A DNA stretch of 64,000 nucleotides from Arthrobacter sp. Bi83 (GCF_918698095.1 NZ_CAKKLY010000004.1:1-64000), one strand, 5' to 3'; shown: positions 32,590-41,732, counted from the stretch's first letter. Notes: generated from the sequence alone by a model not told the origin. A program made the numbers and translations.

Positions 32590-32619
32590 ATTATAGTGGC
32601 CCGCGCCAAGGCCGGTCAA
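32590..32619 (-). promoter_or_regulatory. Strong sigma-70-type promoter of rpsA
   Basis: On the minus strand TTGACC (32614-32619), an 18-base spacer and a perfect TATAAT (32590-32595) lie about 155 bases before the rpsA start codon. It is the best consensus promoter I found in the window, which suits a ribosomal protein gene. Confidence 0.8.
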
Positions 32620-32663
32620 AGCGCCTGGGCTGCCGTGCAGGCCCGCGACCTGCGCGAACACCG

Positions 32664-33953
32664 TCAGAAGTGCGTCAGGCAGTGCGGCGCGCGTTCGACG
32701 GCGAACATGAGGCGCGCTTTCAGCGCAGCTCCCAGGGCATGCTCGGTGATCCGCCCGGCCGAGGCCAGCGTCACCGGACAGACCGCACCAAGGTAGATGG
32801 AACCGAGTTCAGCGACGTCCAGCGAAAGCTCCGGGCGCGATCCGGCCGGAGCCTCCGTGACCCTCGCGCTGCCTCCGGTGACATCCAGGATGAACGTGCC
32901 GCCCGCAAAGCCAAGGCCGTCGCTGACCCCAAGAACCAGGGACCCGTCCGCGGAATAGTGCCGCGCGGAAAGGGCCTTGCCGGTGTCCAGGATCCGGAGC
33001 CACAGCATGTCCCTCTGGTCCGAAGACTCGATGCACCGCGGATCCTCCAGCGCCCACGTCAGGGGGTCGTCCACAGGGGCGTCTGCCCAGCTGACCCGGC
33101 CGGTCAGGTCGATGCTGCCGAGGAACTGCCAGAGTTCCAGGTAGGCGGCATCGGTGGCTGCCACCAGGTCAACCAGTTCGATGGTGTAGGGCTTGGTGTC
33201 CCAGCCGGCGAACTTGTATGAAACGTAGCCGTCGACCGAGCCCGCCGCGTCATAGTGGAGGGCGCACTTGATGGACTCATCCTCGGCGCCGTCGCGGCCG
33301 CACGTGCCGGACACAGTCTGGCGGTAGGCTTCCTGCCGCACGATCGAGCCCGGAGTCAGCCGGTGGACCCCTTCGAACACCTGGGGCGCCAGGTCCAGGA
33401 GGACTTTCCGGTCCGCGATTTCCACCGTGCCGGTTGCGGTATGGCGAAGCCGGAACCTGGGCCCGGTATCCACCTTCACCGTGCGCTCGAACGTGGCAAC
33501 GCCGTAGCCGAAGCGGCCGTAGATCGACCCCTCGGACGCAGTGAGCGCGGCCACCGCCAGGCCGTCGGCTTTTGCGGCCGCGAGGTCCTCGGCCATCATC
33601 CGGCGCAGCAGCCCCTGCCGCCGGTGCGTCCCCCGCACTGTCACTGCGGTGACCAGCTGGGCCTCCAGCTGCCGTCCGTAGCCGATGTTCAGATTCTTGC
33701 GCAGCGTCCCGAACGTTGCCACGGGAATCTCAGCGCCCAGGGAATGCGGCGCCACCTCCCCCGTCTGGTAGACGCCGGTGAGCTCGCGGTTGTCCGCCCG
33801 GTACATGGCCATGAGCTTGTCCACGAACTCGTCGTTCCTGCGGCTGTCATGGAAACCGAAGCCCACCGCGCGGATCCAGTCGGTTCCCCAGGGATAATCC
33901 GGAGCTCCCTTGTCCGCTGCCCTGAACCGCCTGATCTCATACTCGTCTGCCAC
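32664..33953 (-). CDS. Eis-like GNAT N-acetyltransferase
   Basis: Resembles mycobacterial Eis, a hexameric acetyltransferase that can acetylate aminoglycosides and other amines at several positions. The 429-residue protein has an N-terminal GNAT domain with VTVRGTHRRQGLLRRMM near residue 105, a second GNAT-like domain and a sterol-carrier-like C-terminal domain, and it ends in Phe, whose carboxylate is catalytic in Eis. GTG 33953 follows GGGGGAG by 6-7 bases. Activity on antibiotics cannot be assumed. Confidence 0.85.
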   Translation of the reverse strand: MADEYEIRRFRAADKGAPDYPWGTDWIRAVGFGFHDSRRNDEFVDKLMAMYRADNRELTGVYQTGEVAPHSLGAEIPVATFGTLRKNLNIGYGRQLEAQLVTAVTVRGTHRRQGLLRRMMAEDLAAAKADGLAVAALTASEGSIYGRFGYGVATFERTVKVDTGPRFRLRHTATGTVEIADRKVLLDLAPQVFEGVHRLTPGSIVRQEAYRQTVSGTCGRDGAEDESIKCALHYDAAGSVDGYVSYKFAGWDTKPYTIELVDLVAATDAAYLELWQFLGSIDLTGRVSWADAPVDDPLTWALEDPRCIESSDQRDMLWLRILDTGKALSARHYSADGSLVLGVSDGLGFAGGTFILDVTGGSARVTEAPAGSRPELSLDVAELGSIYLGAVCPVTLASAGRITEHALGAALKARLMFAVERAPHCLTHF

Positions 33954-33987
33954 GTACTGCTCCCCCTTGAACGCGAATGTATGACGC

Positions 33988-34016
33988 GCGCAGGGCGCCG
34001 CTCCGGCGCCCTGCGC
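33988..34016 (-). terminator. Terminator after polA
   Basis: A perfect 13-bp GC-rich stem (33988-34000 with 34004-34016) around a 3-base loop lies 12 bases after the polA stop codon on the minus strand. No T run follows, which is common in high-GC actinobacteria. Confidence 0.65.
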
Positions 34017-34028
34017 TTCCTGAAACTG

Positions 34029-36830
34029 CTAGTGGCCGGCGTCGTACCAGCTGGGGCCGACGCCGATCTGGACGTCCAGCGGAACGCTCAGCTGGGCCGC
34101 GGCGCCCATCTGTTCGGTGACCAGCTTCTCCACCGCCTCGCGTTCCCCCGCTGCGACCTCCAGGACCAGTTCGTCATGGACCTGCAGGAGCATGCGCGAT
34201 TTGAGGCCCTGGGCTGCGAGTTCGGAGTGCACGCCCAGCATGGCGCGTTTGATGATGTCAGCCGCCGACCCCTGGATGGGAGAGTTCAGGGCAATGCGCT
34301 CAGCGTTCTCGCGCAGCTGCCGGTCCGTGCTGGTGAGGTCCGGGAGGTAGCGGCGGCGCCCCTCGATCGTGGCGGTGTAACCGTCGATCCGGGCCTGGTC
34401 CACCACGCCGCGGAGGTAGTCGCGGACGGCGCCGAACCGGTCGAAGTAGTCCTTCATGAGTGTCCGTGCCTCGTCGACGGAGATCTCCAGCTGTTTGGAG
34501 AGGCCGAACGAGGTCAGGCCGTAGGCGAGGCCGTAGGACATCGCCTTGACCTTCGATCGCATGGCACTGGTCACCTGATCGGTGGGCACATGGAAGATGT
34601 TGGAACCCACGAAGCGGTGGAGGTCTTCGCCTTCCTTGTAGGCCTGGATCAGGCCGGCGTCCCCCGAGAGGTGGGCCATGATGCGCATTTCGATCTGTGA
34701 GTAGTCCGCGGACAGCAGGCAGTCGTAGCCTTCGCTGACCACAAAGATGCCGCGGACGCGCCGGCCTTCCTCGCTGCGGATGGGGATGTTCTGCAGGTTG
34801 GGGTTGTTGGAGGAGATCCGGCCGGTGGCTGCCACGTTCTGCGCATACGTGGTGTGGATCCGGCCGTCTTCGGTAACGGACTTCTTGAGCGATTCCAGCA
34901 TCTGGCGCAGCTTCGAGGACTCGCGGTGGGCCATGAGCTGGACCAGGAATTCGTGCCCTGTTTTCTCCAGCAGGTTCTTGAGCGACGCGGCGTCGGTGGT
35001 GTAGCCGGACTTGATCTTCTTGGTCTTCGGCAGCTGGAGTTCTTCGAAGAGTACCGTCTGCAGCTGCTTGGGCGATCCGAGATTGACCTCGTGGCCGATC
35101 GCGGCGAAGGCGAGTTCCTGGGCGTTGTCGATCACCTTCGCGAGATCCGCAAGCTGTTCGTCCATGCGCGGCATGTCGATGGCGATGCCAGCGAGTTCCA
35201 TGTCGGCCAGAACCCGGCTGACGGGCAGCTCCAGGGTGGTCAGCAGGTCCGCCGCCTTGCGTTCCGTCAGTTCCGATTCGAAGAAACGGCTCAGGGCCTG
35301 GACTACCGCGGCTACCCGGACCAGCGCGTCGGCAGCGGCGGCGTCGTCGCCGTCGAACGACAGCTCAAGCTGGCCTGCCTTGGCGGTCTCGGCTGACATG
35401 CTGATGTTGAGGTGGTGCTGAGCCAGTTCGGCGAGCTCATACGTGCGGCGGTCCGGCTGGATGAGGTACCCGGAGATGGAGGTGTCATCCACTACACCTT
35501 CCAGGCCCAGGCCACGGCTGGACAGGGCTTTCAGGGCTGCCTTGTAGCCATGCATGACCTTCGGGGCTTGCCCGTCACGCAGCCACTCCGCCAGGACGTT
35601 TTCCGCTGCGGCGTCCTGGGCGGCGAGGTCGATGTAGACGGCGGCGTCGTCACGGACAATGGCCAGTGCTGCGGCGTCTTCGCCGATGCGGCCGGGCACC
35701 AGGTCAACGGCGACGGCCGACCGCTTACCGGCTCCGGCCGCCAGGAAAGCACTCAGCTCAGTAGCGCCGGAAGGGGCCACAAAAGCCGGCGTGTCGATGC
35801 TCTCCCGCTTAGCGGATTCCACGTCGTCGCTGCCGTAGAGGGCGAAGAGCCGCGTACGGATGGTCTTGAATTCAAGGTCGTCGAACAGTTGCTCCAGGGC
35901 GGCCTCGTCCGGGCGGGGTTCCGCGAGTTCGTCCAGCGTTACCGGGAGCTGAAGATCAGTGTGGAGCCTGTTCAGCCGCCGGTTGCGCTTGACGTCCTCG
36001 ACGTTTTCGCGGAGGGCGTCCCCCACCTTCCCGCCGATCGCGTCGAGGTTCTCCAGAACCCCCTCCAGCCCGCCGTACAGGTTGATCCACTTGGCCGCCG
36101 TCTTGGGGCCGACGCCGGGAACGCCAGGGAGGTTGTCCGCGGTCTCCCCGACCAGGGCGGCGAGGTCCGAGTACTGGGCCGGGCTGACAAAGTACTTTTC
36201 CTGGATGGCTGTGGCATCCATCCGGGGAATGTCGCTGACGCCCTTCCTGGGGTACAGCACAAAGACGTTGTCCGTAATCAGCTGGAAGGCATCACGGTCG
36301 CCGGACACGAGAAGTACCTCGAAGCCTGCCTGTTCACCCATTGCGGCGAGGGTCGCCAGGATGTCGTCCGCTTCGTAGCCGGGCATCTTGATGGTCTTGA
36401 TGCCCCACGCGCCCATGACTTTGTCGATGAGATCGATCTGGCCGCTCATCTCCCTGGGCGTCTCATTGCGCCCGCCCTTGTACTCGCTGTACTCGGCCTT
36501 GCGGTGGGTGGTTTCGTCCGAGACATCGAAGGCCACGGCAATGTGGGTGGGCTTCTGCTCCTTGATCAGGTTGATGAGCATGGACGTGAAGCCGTGGATG
36601 GCGTTGGTGTGCTGGCCAGCGGACGTGGAGAACTTGTCAGCAGGGAGGGCAAAGAAGGCCCGGAACGCCATGGAGTGTCCGTCCAGCACCAGGAGGCGCG
36701 GCTGGTCCGTCAGGGGAATAACCGGGGCCACGGTCGCGGAAGCAGCGGGGCCGGCGGGACGCGGGACCGCAATATCCTGCAGGGTGTCGGCGTCGGACGG
36801 GAAAGGGGCCGGTTTGGTAGTTTCACTCAC
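34029..36830 (-). CDS. polA: DNA polymerase I
   Basis: Fills gaps in excision repair and replaces RNA primers. The 933-residue protein has a 5'-3' exonuclease domain (about residues 25-320; VLDGHSMAFRAFFA, GYEADDILATLA), a degenerate 3'-5' exonuclease domain and the polymerase with motif A LLSADYSQIEMR, motif B RSKVKAMSYGLAYG and motif C QVHDELVLEV. The proofreading acidic residues are missing (for example DLVPG where DTE is expected), as in other actinobacteria. I chose GTG 36830, 7 bases after TAGGCT; ATG 36851 is an alternative. Confidence 0.96.
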   Translation of the reverse strand: MSETTKPAPFPSDADTLQDIAVPRPAGPAASATVAPVIPLTDQPRLLVLDGHSMAFRAFFALPADKFSTSAGQHTNAIHGFTSMLINLIKEQKPTHIAVAFDVSDETTHRKAEYSEYKGGRNETPREMSGQIDLIDKVMGAWGIKTIKMPGYEADDILATLAAMGEQAGFEVLLVSGDRDAFQLITDNVFVLYPRKGVSDIPRMDATAIQEKYFVSPAQYSDLAALVGETADNLPGVPGVGPKTAAKWINLYGGLEGVLENLDAIGGKVGDALRENVEDVKRNRRLNRLHTDLQLPVTLDELAEPRPDEAALEQLFDDLEFKTIRTRLFALYGSDDVESAKRESIDTPAFVAPSGATELSAFLAAGAGKRSAVAVDLVPGRIGEDAAALAIVRDDAAVYIDLAAQDAAAENVLAEWLRDGQAPKVMHGYKAALKALSSRGLGLEGVVDDTSISGYLIQPDRRTYELAELAQHHLNISMSAETAKAGQLELSFDGDDAAAADALVRVAAVVQALSRFFESELTERKAADLLTTLELPVSRVLADMELAGIAIDMPRMDEQLADLAKVIDNAQELAFAAIGHEVNLGSPKQLQTVLFEELQLPKTKKIKSGYTTDAASLKNLLEKTGHEFLVQLMAHRESSKLRQMLESLKKSVTEDGRIHTTYAQNVAATGRISSNNPNLQNIPIRSEEGRRVRGIFVVSEGYDCLLSADYSQIEMRIMAHLSGDAGLIQAYKEGEDLHRFVGSNIFHVPTDQVTSAMRSKVKAMSYGLAYGLTSFGLSKQLEISVDEARTLMKDYFDRFGAVRDYLRGVVDQARIDGYTATIEGRRRYLPDLTSTDRQLRENAERIALNSPIQGSAADIIKRAMLGVHSELAAQGLKSRMLLQVHDELVLEVAAGEREAVEKLVTEQMGAAAQLSVPLDVQIGVGPSWYDAGH

Positions 36831-36849
36831 AGGTGCCAGCCTAGTTGCC

Positions 36850-37332
36850 ATGATGGACAATTTCACGCCCGGCCAGCCCGCCGAAGAGGTGCGGTTCAAG
36901 GACGAACTGATCACGGCCGGCGTCCCGGAGCAGCTGCACGATTGGCTCGGCGAGTTCGGCATCGGCGCCCTGGTGGTGAAGATGGGGATCCGCTTCCTGG
37001 AAATGAGCCCCGAGCGGACGGTGGCCACCATGCCGGTGGAAGGGAATACCCAGGTGGCAGGGATCCTGCACGGCGGCGCCCATGTAGTGCTCGCGGAAAC
37101 CCTCGGTTCCTTCGCGGCCGGCATGCACGCCGGCCCCGGGCGCCAGGCGCTTGGCATCGAGGTGGGCGCTACGCATCACCGGGCCATCGCGGCTGGCACC
37201 GTGACGGGAACCTGCACGGCCATCCATCTCGGCCGCACGCTCACCACCCACGAAATCGTCATGACCGATGAGCACGGCCGCAGGCTTTCGACAGCCCGGA
37301 TCACCAACCTGATCCGGGACATCAACACGTAG
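36850..37332 (+). CDS. PaaI-family hotdog-fold thioesterase
   Basis: Probably hydrolyses an acyl-CoA. The 160-residue protein has the PaaI/YbgC-type catalytic segment GILHGGAHVVLAETLGS near residue 75 (HGG motif and Glu), then GIEVGATHHRAI, typical of menaquinone-pathway and phenylacetate thioesterases; the substrate is not evident. The start is ATG 36850, which lies only 19 bases from the divergent polA start. TTGGTA-N17-CAGCCT ends 7 bases before ATG, so a leaderless mRNA is possible. Confidence 0.85.
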   Translation: MMDNFTPGQPAEEVRFKDELITAGVPEQLHDWLGEFGIGALVVKMGIRFLEMSPERTVATMPVEGNTQVAGILHGGAHVVLAETLGSFAAGMHAGPGRQALGIEVGATHHRAIAAGTVTGTCTAIHLGRTLTTHEIVMTDEHGRRLSTARITNLIRDINT

Positions 37333-37360
37333 CATCACCGGGCCGGCCACACTGGCGTCT

Positions 37361-37378
37361 GGCGGCGCTCAGGCCGCC
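37361..37378. terminator. Small hairpin between convergent genes
   Basis: GGCGGC and GCCGCC form a 6-bp stem with a 6-base loop between the ends of the thioesterase gene (plus) and the reductase-like gene (minus). It is weak evidence for a shared terminator. Confidence 0.35.
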
Positions 37379-37406
37379 TTCCGGCGTGCCGGGTACGCTA
37401 TCCGGC

Positions 37407-37958
37407 CTATCCGGCCTCTCCGCCGAAACGGTAGCGGAGCTCCACGATCCCCCGCCCCTGGGTGCGGGACTCAACCAACTCAAGTGGCGGCGTCGGGACG
37501 TTCAGGGGAAGCAGCCGCTTCCCCTGGCCCAGCACCACGGGGATGATCGAGACGATGAGCTCGTCCAGCAGGCCGGCATCGGCGAACTGGGCCGCAAGGT
37601 CACCGCCGCCCACCACCCACACATTCCTCCCGGCGGCATCGCCCGTGAAGTCCCTGGCGAACTCCTGGACCTGCCCCCGCACGAAGGTGACGTCTGCGCC
37701 CGGGGGTGCTGTGAATTCGTGGTGGGTGAAGACCCAGCAAGGGGTTTCGGGATAGGGCCAATTGCCGGACTCGTGGTCCATCAGCCACTGGTAGGTGGTG
37801 CCGCCCATGACGATGCAGCCGACGCCGGCCATGAACGAGTCGTAGCTCTCCTTGCCGCCGTCGAAGCCGTCGAACTGGAGCAGCCAGGCAAGATCGTCAT
37901 CAGCGGTGGCGATGAATCCGTCGAGGGACGATGCAACGTAGTACTGGACGCTGGGCAT
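37407..37958 (-). CDS. Dihydrofolate reductase-family protein (RibD C-terminal-like)
   Basis: A 183-residue protein of the RibD_C/YyaP group, which share the DHFR fold and bind NADPH but are often not folate enzymes. It has YYVASSLDGFIA at the N terminus, VMGGTTYQW, NVWVVGGGDLAAQF (nucleotide loop near residue 113) and a C-terminal LPLNVPTPPLELVES segment. ATG 37958 follows TAGTCT (37965-37970) by 6 bases, indicating a leaderless mRNA. Substrate unknown. Confidence 0.87.
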   Translation of the reverse strand: MPSVQYYVASSLDGFIATADDDLAWLLQFDGFDGGKESYDSFMAGVGCIVMGGTTYQWLMDHESGNWPYPETPCWVFTHHEFTAPPGADVTFVRGQVQEFARDFTGDAAGRNVWVVGGGDLAAQFADAGLLDELIVSIIPVVLGQGKRLLPLNVPTPPLELVESRTQGRGIVELRYRFGGEAG

Positions 37959-38025
37959 GGTCTAAGACTAGCCATCCCCGGCCGTGGTTCCCAGAGGCCG
38001 CAGAGGCTTGTGTGGCGTCGGTGGG

Positions 38026-38247
38026 TTAGCCGCTGAAGTAAGGGATGATCAGGTACAGCCCGAAGAGTACGGCGATGCCGCAGAGCCCAAAGCAGGCGTA
38101 GGCGAGGTAGCGGACCCACACGGGAGCGGTGACCTGGCGGTCTCCGGCAATGGCAGTCAGGCGGACACCCAGGGAATAGAGGACCACTACGGTTACCGCG
38201 GCCACGAGCGTGGCTCCGGCTACTGTGAGGAGTTCCAACCACTTCAT
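38026..38247 (-). CDS. Small two-helix membrane protein downstream of PiT transporter
   Basis: A 73-residue protein with two hydrophobic helices, about residues 5-30 and 45-68, joined by a short basic loop (LTAIAGDRQVTAPVWVRY). I do not recognise the family beyond small proteins found beside actinobacterial phosphate transporters. Its ATG overlaps the stop codon of the PiT gene by 4 bases (38244-38247), so it is translationally coupled and may be an accessory subunit or modulator of that transporter. Confidence 0.75.
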   Translation of the reverse strand: MKWLELLTVAGATLVAAVTVVVLYSLGVRLTAIAGDRQVTAPVWVRYLAYACFGLCGIAVLFGLYLIIPYFSG

Positions 38248-39461
38248 TGCTGAGAATCCTTCGGATTGTTCGCCTTGGCACGTGCCCGGGCGAGGGCTTT
38301 CTTCTTCGCGAAACGGACAGCCTGTCCGGCTTCTTCGACCTCCACGGCGTTGTGGTGGCCCACTTCGGACTTGCGTGAAACCAGGAACATATAGAGCACG
38401 GCTCCGGTGCCGGCGACCGCAGCGATGACCACGCCCACAACACCTGTCTTGACGAGGAGCGCGGTGAGGGCGCCAACGATGCCGGCAGCGGGAAGGGTAA
38501 AGAGCCAGCCGAGGGCGATGCGCCCCACCATCCCCCAACGGACGGTTGTGCCCTTGCGGCCCATCCCCGAGCCGATCACTGATCCGGAGGCCACCTGGGT
38601 GGTGGAGAGGGCGAAGCCCAGATGCGACGAGGCAAGAATGGCGGAGGCGGTGCTGGACTCTGCCGCGAAGCCCTGCGCGGGCTTCACTTCGGTAAGCCCG
38701 GCGCCCATGGTCCTGATGATCCGCCAGCCGCCCGCATACGTGCCAACGGCGATGGCCAGGGCGCAAGCGCCGATGACCCACAGCTGCGGTCCGGTGCCCG
38801 GACTCTGCGTGCCGGCCGCGATCAGCACCAGGGTGATGATGCCCATGGTCTTCTGGGCGTCGTTCGTGCCGTGCGCCAGTGCCACCAGGCTTGAGGTGAA
38901 GATCTGGCCGGTCCGGAAGCCGCCGCGTTTCTGCGTGAGCTTGCTGCCGGTCTCGGGATCGTGCCGGGACGTGAGCGCGTAGGCGATGCGGGTACAGATG
39001 TAAGCGACCACGCCGGCGATGACCGGGGCGAAGACGGCCGGCAGAATGACCTTTTGCAGCAGGGTCTCGAGGTTCACGGAATTAAACCCGATGCCTGCAA
39101 TGGCTGCGCCGATCAGTCCGCCGAACAGGGCGTGCGAGGAACTCGACGGCAGCCCTTTGAGCCAGGTGACCATGTTCCAGAGGATGGCACCCATGAGCCC
39201 CGCGAAGATGATGTCCGGGGTGATCTGGACGCCGTCGGCTCCCTCGCGGATGATGCCGCCTGAGACGGTCTTTGCCACTTCCGTTGACAGGAAGGCGCCC
39301 ACCAGGTTCAGGACCGCCGCGAGCGCAACTGCCGTCTTCGGTTTGATGGCACCGGTGGCAATGGGTGTAGCCATCGCATTCGCCGTGTCGTGAAAGCCGT
39401 TGGTGAAGTCGAAAAATAATGCCAGCGCTATGACCAGCGCCACCATGAAGGTGATATCCAC
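38244..39461 (-). CDS. Inorganic phosphate transporter, PiT family
   Basis: A low-affinity phosphate (metal-phosphate) symporter of the inner membrane. The 405-residue protein has about ten hydrophobic helices and the two PiT signatures: FDFTNGFHDTANAMAT near the N terminus and ALAHGTNDAQKTMGII near residue 200, with the central SSSSHALFGG. The C terminus is basic and soluble. It starts with GTG and overlaps a small membrane-protein gene by 4 bases. No phoU-like partner is adjacent. Confidence 0.93.
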   Translation of the reverse strand: MDITFMVALVIALALFFDFTNGFHDTANAMATPIATGAIKPKTAVALAAVLNLVGAFLSTEVAKTVSGGIIREGADGVQITPDIIFAGLMGAILWNMVTWLKGLPSSSSHALFGGLIGAAIAGIGFNSVNLETLLQKVILPAVFAPVIAGVVAYICTRIAYALTSRHDPETGSKLTQKRGGFRTGQIFTSSLVALAHGTNDAQKTMGIITLVLIAAGTQSPGTGPQLWVIGACALAIAVGTYAGGWRIIRTMGAGLTEVKPAQGFAAESSTASAILASSHLGFALSTTQVASGSVIGSGMGRKGTTVRWGMVGRIALGWLFTLPAAGIVGALTALLVKTGVVGVVIAAVAGTGAVLYMFLVSRKSEVGHHNAVEVEEAGQAVRFAKKKALARARAKANNPKDSQQ

Positions 39462-39616
39462 CTGTTGCCCAATCTGCAGAGTCGACGGTCAGCAGTTCCA
39501 CTTTCCCCTGCCTGCCCTGCAAAGCATAGTTCACCGGCTGTTCGGCCGGTGTGACTTGCGGGTGGTTGCAGGACGGGTTTGAAACCTTATAGATCGTACG
39601 CGCCCTGAGGATCAGG

Positions 39617-40123
39617 TCAAACCGTGTCCTCCGCGAAAATCCGGATGGAGTCGAGCTCCACCGGTGACAGTCCGCGCCTCGGGTCAGGCGAAACCAGCAG
39701 GGCGCGGGCACCGAGCACTCCTGCCCATGCCTGGGCCCGGCCCTCGAAGGCGAGCTGGTCGTCAATCCAGATGATCCGCTCGGGACGGGTGAATTCGACG
39801 TCCGCCTGGATTGCCTCGAGCTTCCACCAGTCCGCCCCGCCTCCCGCGCCGTCCGCGGTCAGCACCGGCCACTGGCCGCCGTCGAGCCCGGTGACCGGGC
39901 AAAGGACCGCCGGTGCCAGTTCTTCCCAGCTCGTGAGCCACACGCAGCGGAGACCGGGGGTCGGTGCCAGCCGGTTCAGGGCCACCACCAGCTCCCCCGC
40001 ATACGCAACCTCAAGCATCCCGGCGTAGGCGTACGTCCACGCCGAGCCCCAGGGGGTGTCGCCGGTGGCCCCGAACGGGCACACCACGCCGTCGACGTCC
40101 AGGTACAGCGACACGTTTCCCAT
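39617..40123 (-). CDS. HAD-domain protein of unknown function
   Basis: A 168-residue protein with HAD motif I LYLDVDGVVCP (nucleophile Asp near residue 8), a likely motif II in CVWLTSWEEL and a motif III-like IIWIDDQLAF. There is no cap domain. It resembles the small HAD group named for Swiss Army Knife RNA repair proteins, but no such partner is present. ATG 40123 has AAGGA seven bases upstream. A terminator hairpin lies between it and the preceding transporter gene, so it may have its own promoter. Confidence 0.75.
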   Translation of the reverse strand: MGNVSLYLDVDGVVCPFGATGDTPWGSAWTYAYAGMLEVAYAGELVVALNRLAPTPGLRCVWLTSWEELAPAVLCPVTGLDGGQWPVLTADGAGGGADWWKLEAIQADVEFTRPERIIWIDDQLAFEGRAQAWAGVLGARALLVSPDPRRGLSPVELDSIRIFAEDTV

Positions 40124-40203
40124 GGCTTGGTCCTTCCGGCGCGGTCCTGGCCACGGCCTCTCCCGCCAGGCCGCCTGGCGATGCGTCTGGGCGGACGCCG
40201 GCT

Positions 40204-40231
40204 TTGGGCGGCCCGGGCTCGGGCCGCCCAA
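40204..40231 (-). terminator. Terminator after the MHS-type transporter gene
   Basis: An 11-bp perfect stem (40204-40214 with 40221-40231), extendable by a GU and a CG pair, with a 6-base loop. It lies 17 bases after the transporter stop codon on the minus strand and ends the SDR-flavoprotein-Dabb-transporter operon. Confidence 0.65.
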
Positions 40232-40247
40232 GGCTCTGAGGCCAACG

Positions 40248-41633
40248 CTACGGAACTGGCGTCCGGGCGGGCAAGGGCCTGGCACTTCGACGGTCCGCCA
40301 CGCCCTTCAGGTATGGGCCGCCCAGATCCGCTATGGGCGTCCGGGCCGTCTCCCGGGAGAAGTAGGCAGCTATTCCGGCGATCACCATGCAGGCTGCGGC
40401 AAACAGGGCCACAGGAATCCAGCCGTTCCGTCCAGCGCCCAGCAACAGCCCGGCGATCATCGGGGCGAATCCTGCCACCATCAGGCCAAGCTGGTTTCCG
40501 ATGGCCATGGCGGAATACCTGATGGGCGCTGCGAACTGTTCCGCGAAGAAGGCCGGCCAGATGCCGTTGAAGCATGAGTAGAAGAGGGTCATGTTGACGA
40601 AGGCGGCCAGGAAGATCAGGGTCATGTTCCCGGTGCCCAGGGCCCAGAAGTACCCGAAGATGGTCGCAGAGCAGCCAAGGGCTGCCGTGATGAGGAGCGG
40701 GCGCCTCCCCACGCGGTCCGAGAGCTGAGCCGTCACGGGCATCACGAACATCGACAGCCCAATGGAGACGGCATTCACCGTGAGGACTGAGGCCTTGTCC
40801 AGACCTACCGTGCCGGTGGCATAGGCGAGGCCGAACACCGTGAAGACTGTCTGCATGACGGACATGATGGACATGCCGATCACGCGCAGCACGTCAGGCG
40901 TCTGGAATCTGAACACATCGCGGATAGGCAGTGACTTGACCTCGTCGAACTGTTGGGCCTCTTCGAAGACGGGGGTCTCGTCCAGATGCGTGCGGACCCA
41001 GTAAGCGATGGCCAGCACTGCCACGGAGAGCCAGAAGGGGACGCGCCAGCCCCAGCTCATCAGCTGGTCCTGCGGCAGGGCTGAAATCGGGATGAATACC
41101 AGGGTGGCCAACACCATGCCGGAGGCGTAACCGGTCATGACAAAGCTGGTGAAGAAGCCGCGCCGCCCCTCCGGGGAATGCTCAAGCGTGAGCGTGGAGG
41201 CACCCGCTGACTCTGCGCCCGCGGAGAATCCCTGGAGCAGCCGGCCGGCGGTCAGCAGGATGGGCGCCCAGACACCCACCTGCTCATAGGTGGGAAGGAA
41301 CCCGATGCCCAGCGACGCCAGTCCCATCATGCCGAGAGTGAACAGCAGCGTGCGTTTCCGTCCCAGCCTGTCGCCGAAGTGCCCCATGACCAGCCCGCCG
41401 ATGGGCCGCGCCACATAGGCGACGCCGAAAGTGGCGAAGGAGGCCACCAGTCCGACGGCCGGGTTGCCGCTGGGGAAGAACAAGTGGCTGAACACCAGCG
41501 CTGCGGCAGAGCCGTAGATGAAGAAGTCGTAGTACTCGAGCGTGCTGCCCAGGAAGGATGCGAGGGCGGCCTTGCCAGGCGTCTTGCGCGGTGGCGCAAA
41601 CTCTGCTGCGCCGGCAGGTGAATTTGTGGACAT
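40248..41633 (-). CDS. MFS transporter, metabolite:H+ symporter (MHS) type
   Basis: Probably imports an organic acid with protons. The 461-residue protein has 12 predicted helices and the family signature GHFGDRLGRKRTL after helix 2, with SFLGSTLEYYDFFIYG in helix 1, typical of the MHS group (shikimate, alpha-ketoglutarate, proline-betaine and aromatic acid carriers). ATG 41633 has AAGGAG six bases upstream. It is the last gene of an operon with an SDR, a KstD-like flavoprotein and a Dabb protein, so it likely takes up their substrate. Confidence 0.9.
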   Translation of the reverse strand: MSTNSPAGAAEFAPPRKTPGKAALASFLGSTLEYYDFFIYGSAAALVFSHLFFPSGNPAVGLVASFATFGVAYVARPIGGLVMGHFGDRLGRKRTLLFTLGMMGLASLGIGFLPTYEQVGVWAPILLTAGRLLQGFSAGAESAGASTLTLEHSPEGRRGFFTSFVMTGYASGMVLATLVFIPISALPQDQLMSWGWRVPFWLSVAVLAIAYWVRTHLDETPVFEEAQQFDEVKSLPIRDVFRFQTPDVLRVIGMSIMSVMQTVFTVFGLAYATGTVGLDKASVLTVNAVSIGLSMFVMPVTAQLSDRVGRRPLLITAALGCSATIFGYFWALGTGNMTLIFLAAFVNMTLFYSCFNGIWPAFFAEQFAAPIRYSAMAIGNQLGLMVAGFAPMIAGLLLGAGRNGWIPVALFAAACMVIAGIAAYFSRETARTPIADLGGPYLKGVADRRSARPLPARTPVP

Positions 41634-41732
41634 GTGAATCTCCTTGGGACGTCGTAGTCCGGGCGGACGGGGTCTTGTCGGGATGGACGGGATCTTGTCC
41701 ACCCGGACGGGACCGTATCCGGATGGACGGGA

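Noticed and set aside
35412..37271. 619-codon plus-strand frame over polA and the thioesterase gene
   Set aside because: It crosses the divergent start region and is out of frame with the thioesterase; no conserved sequence.
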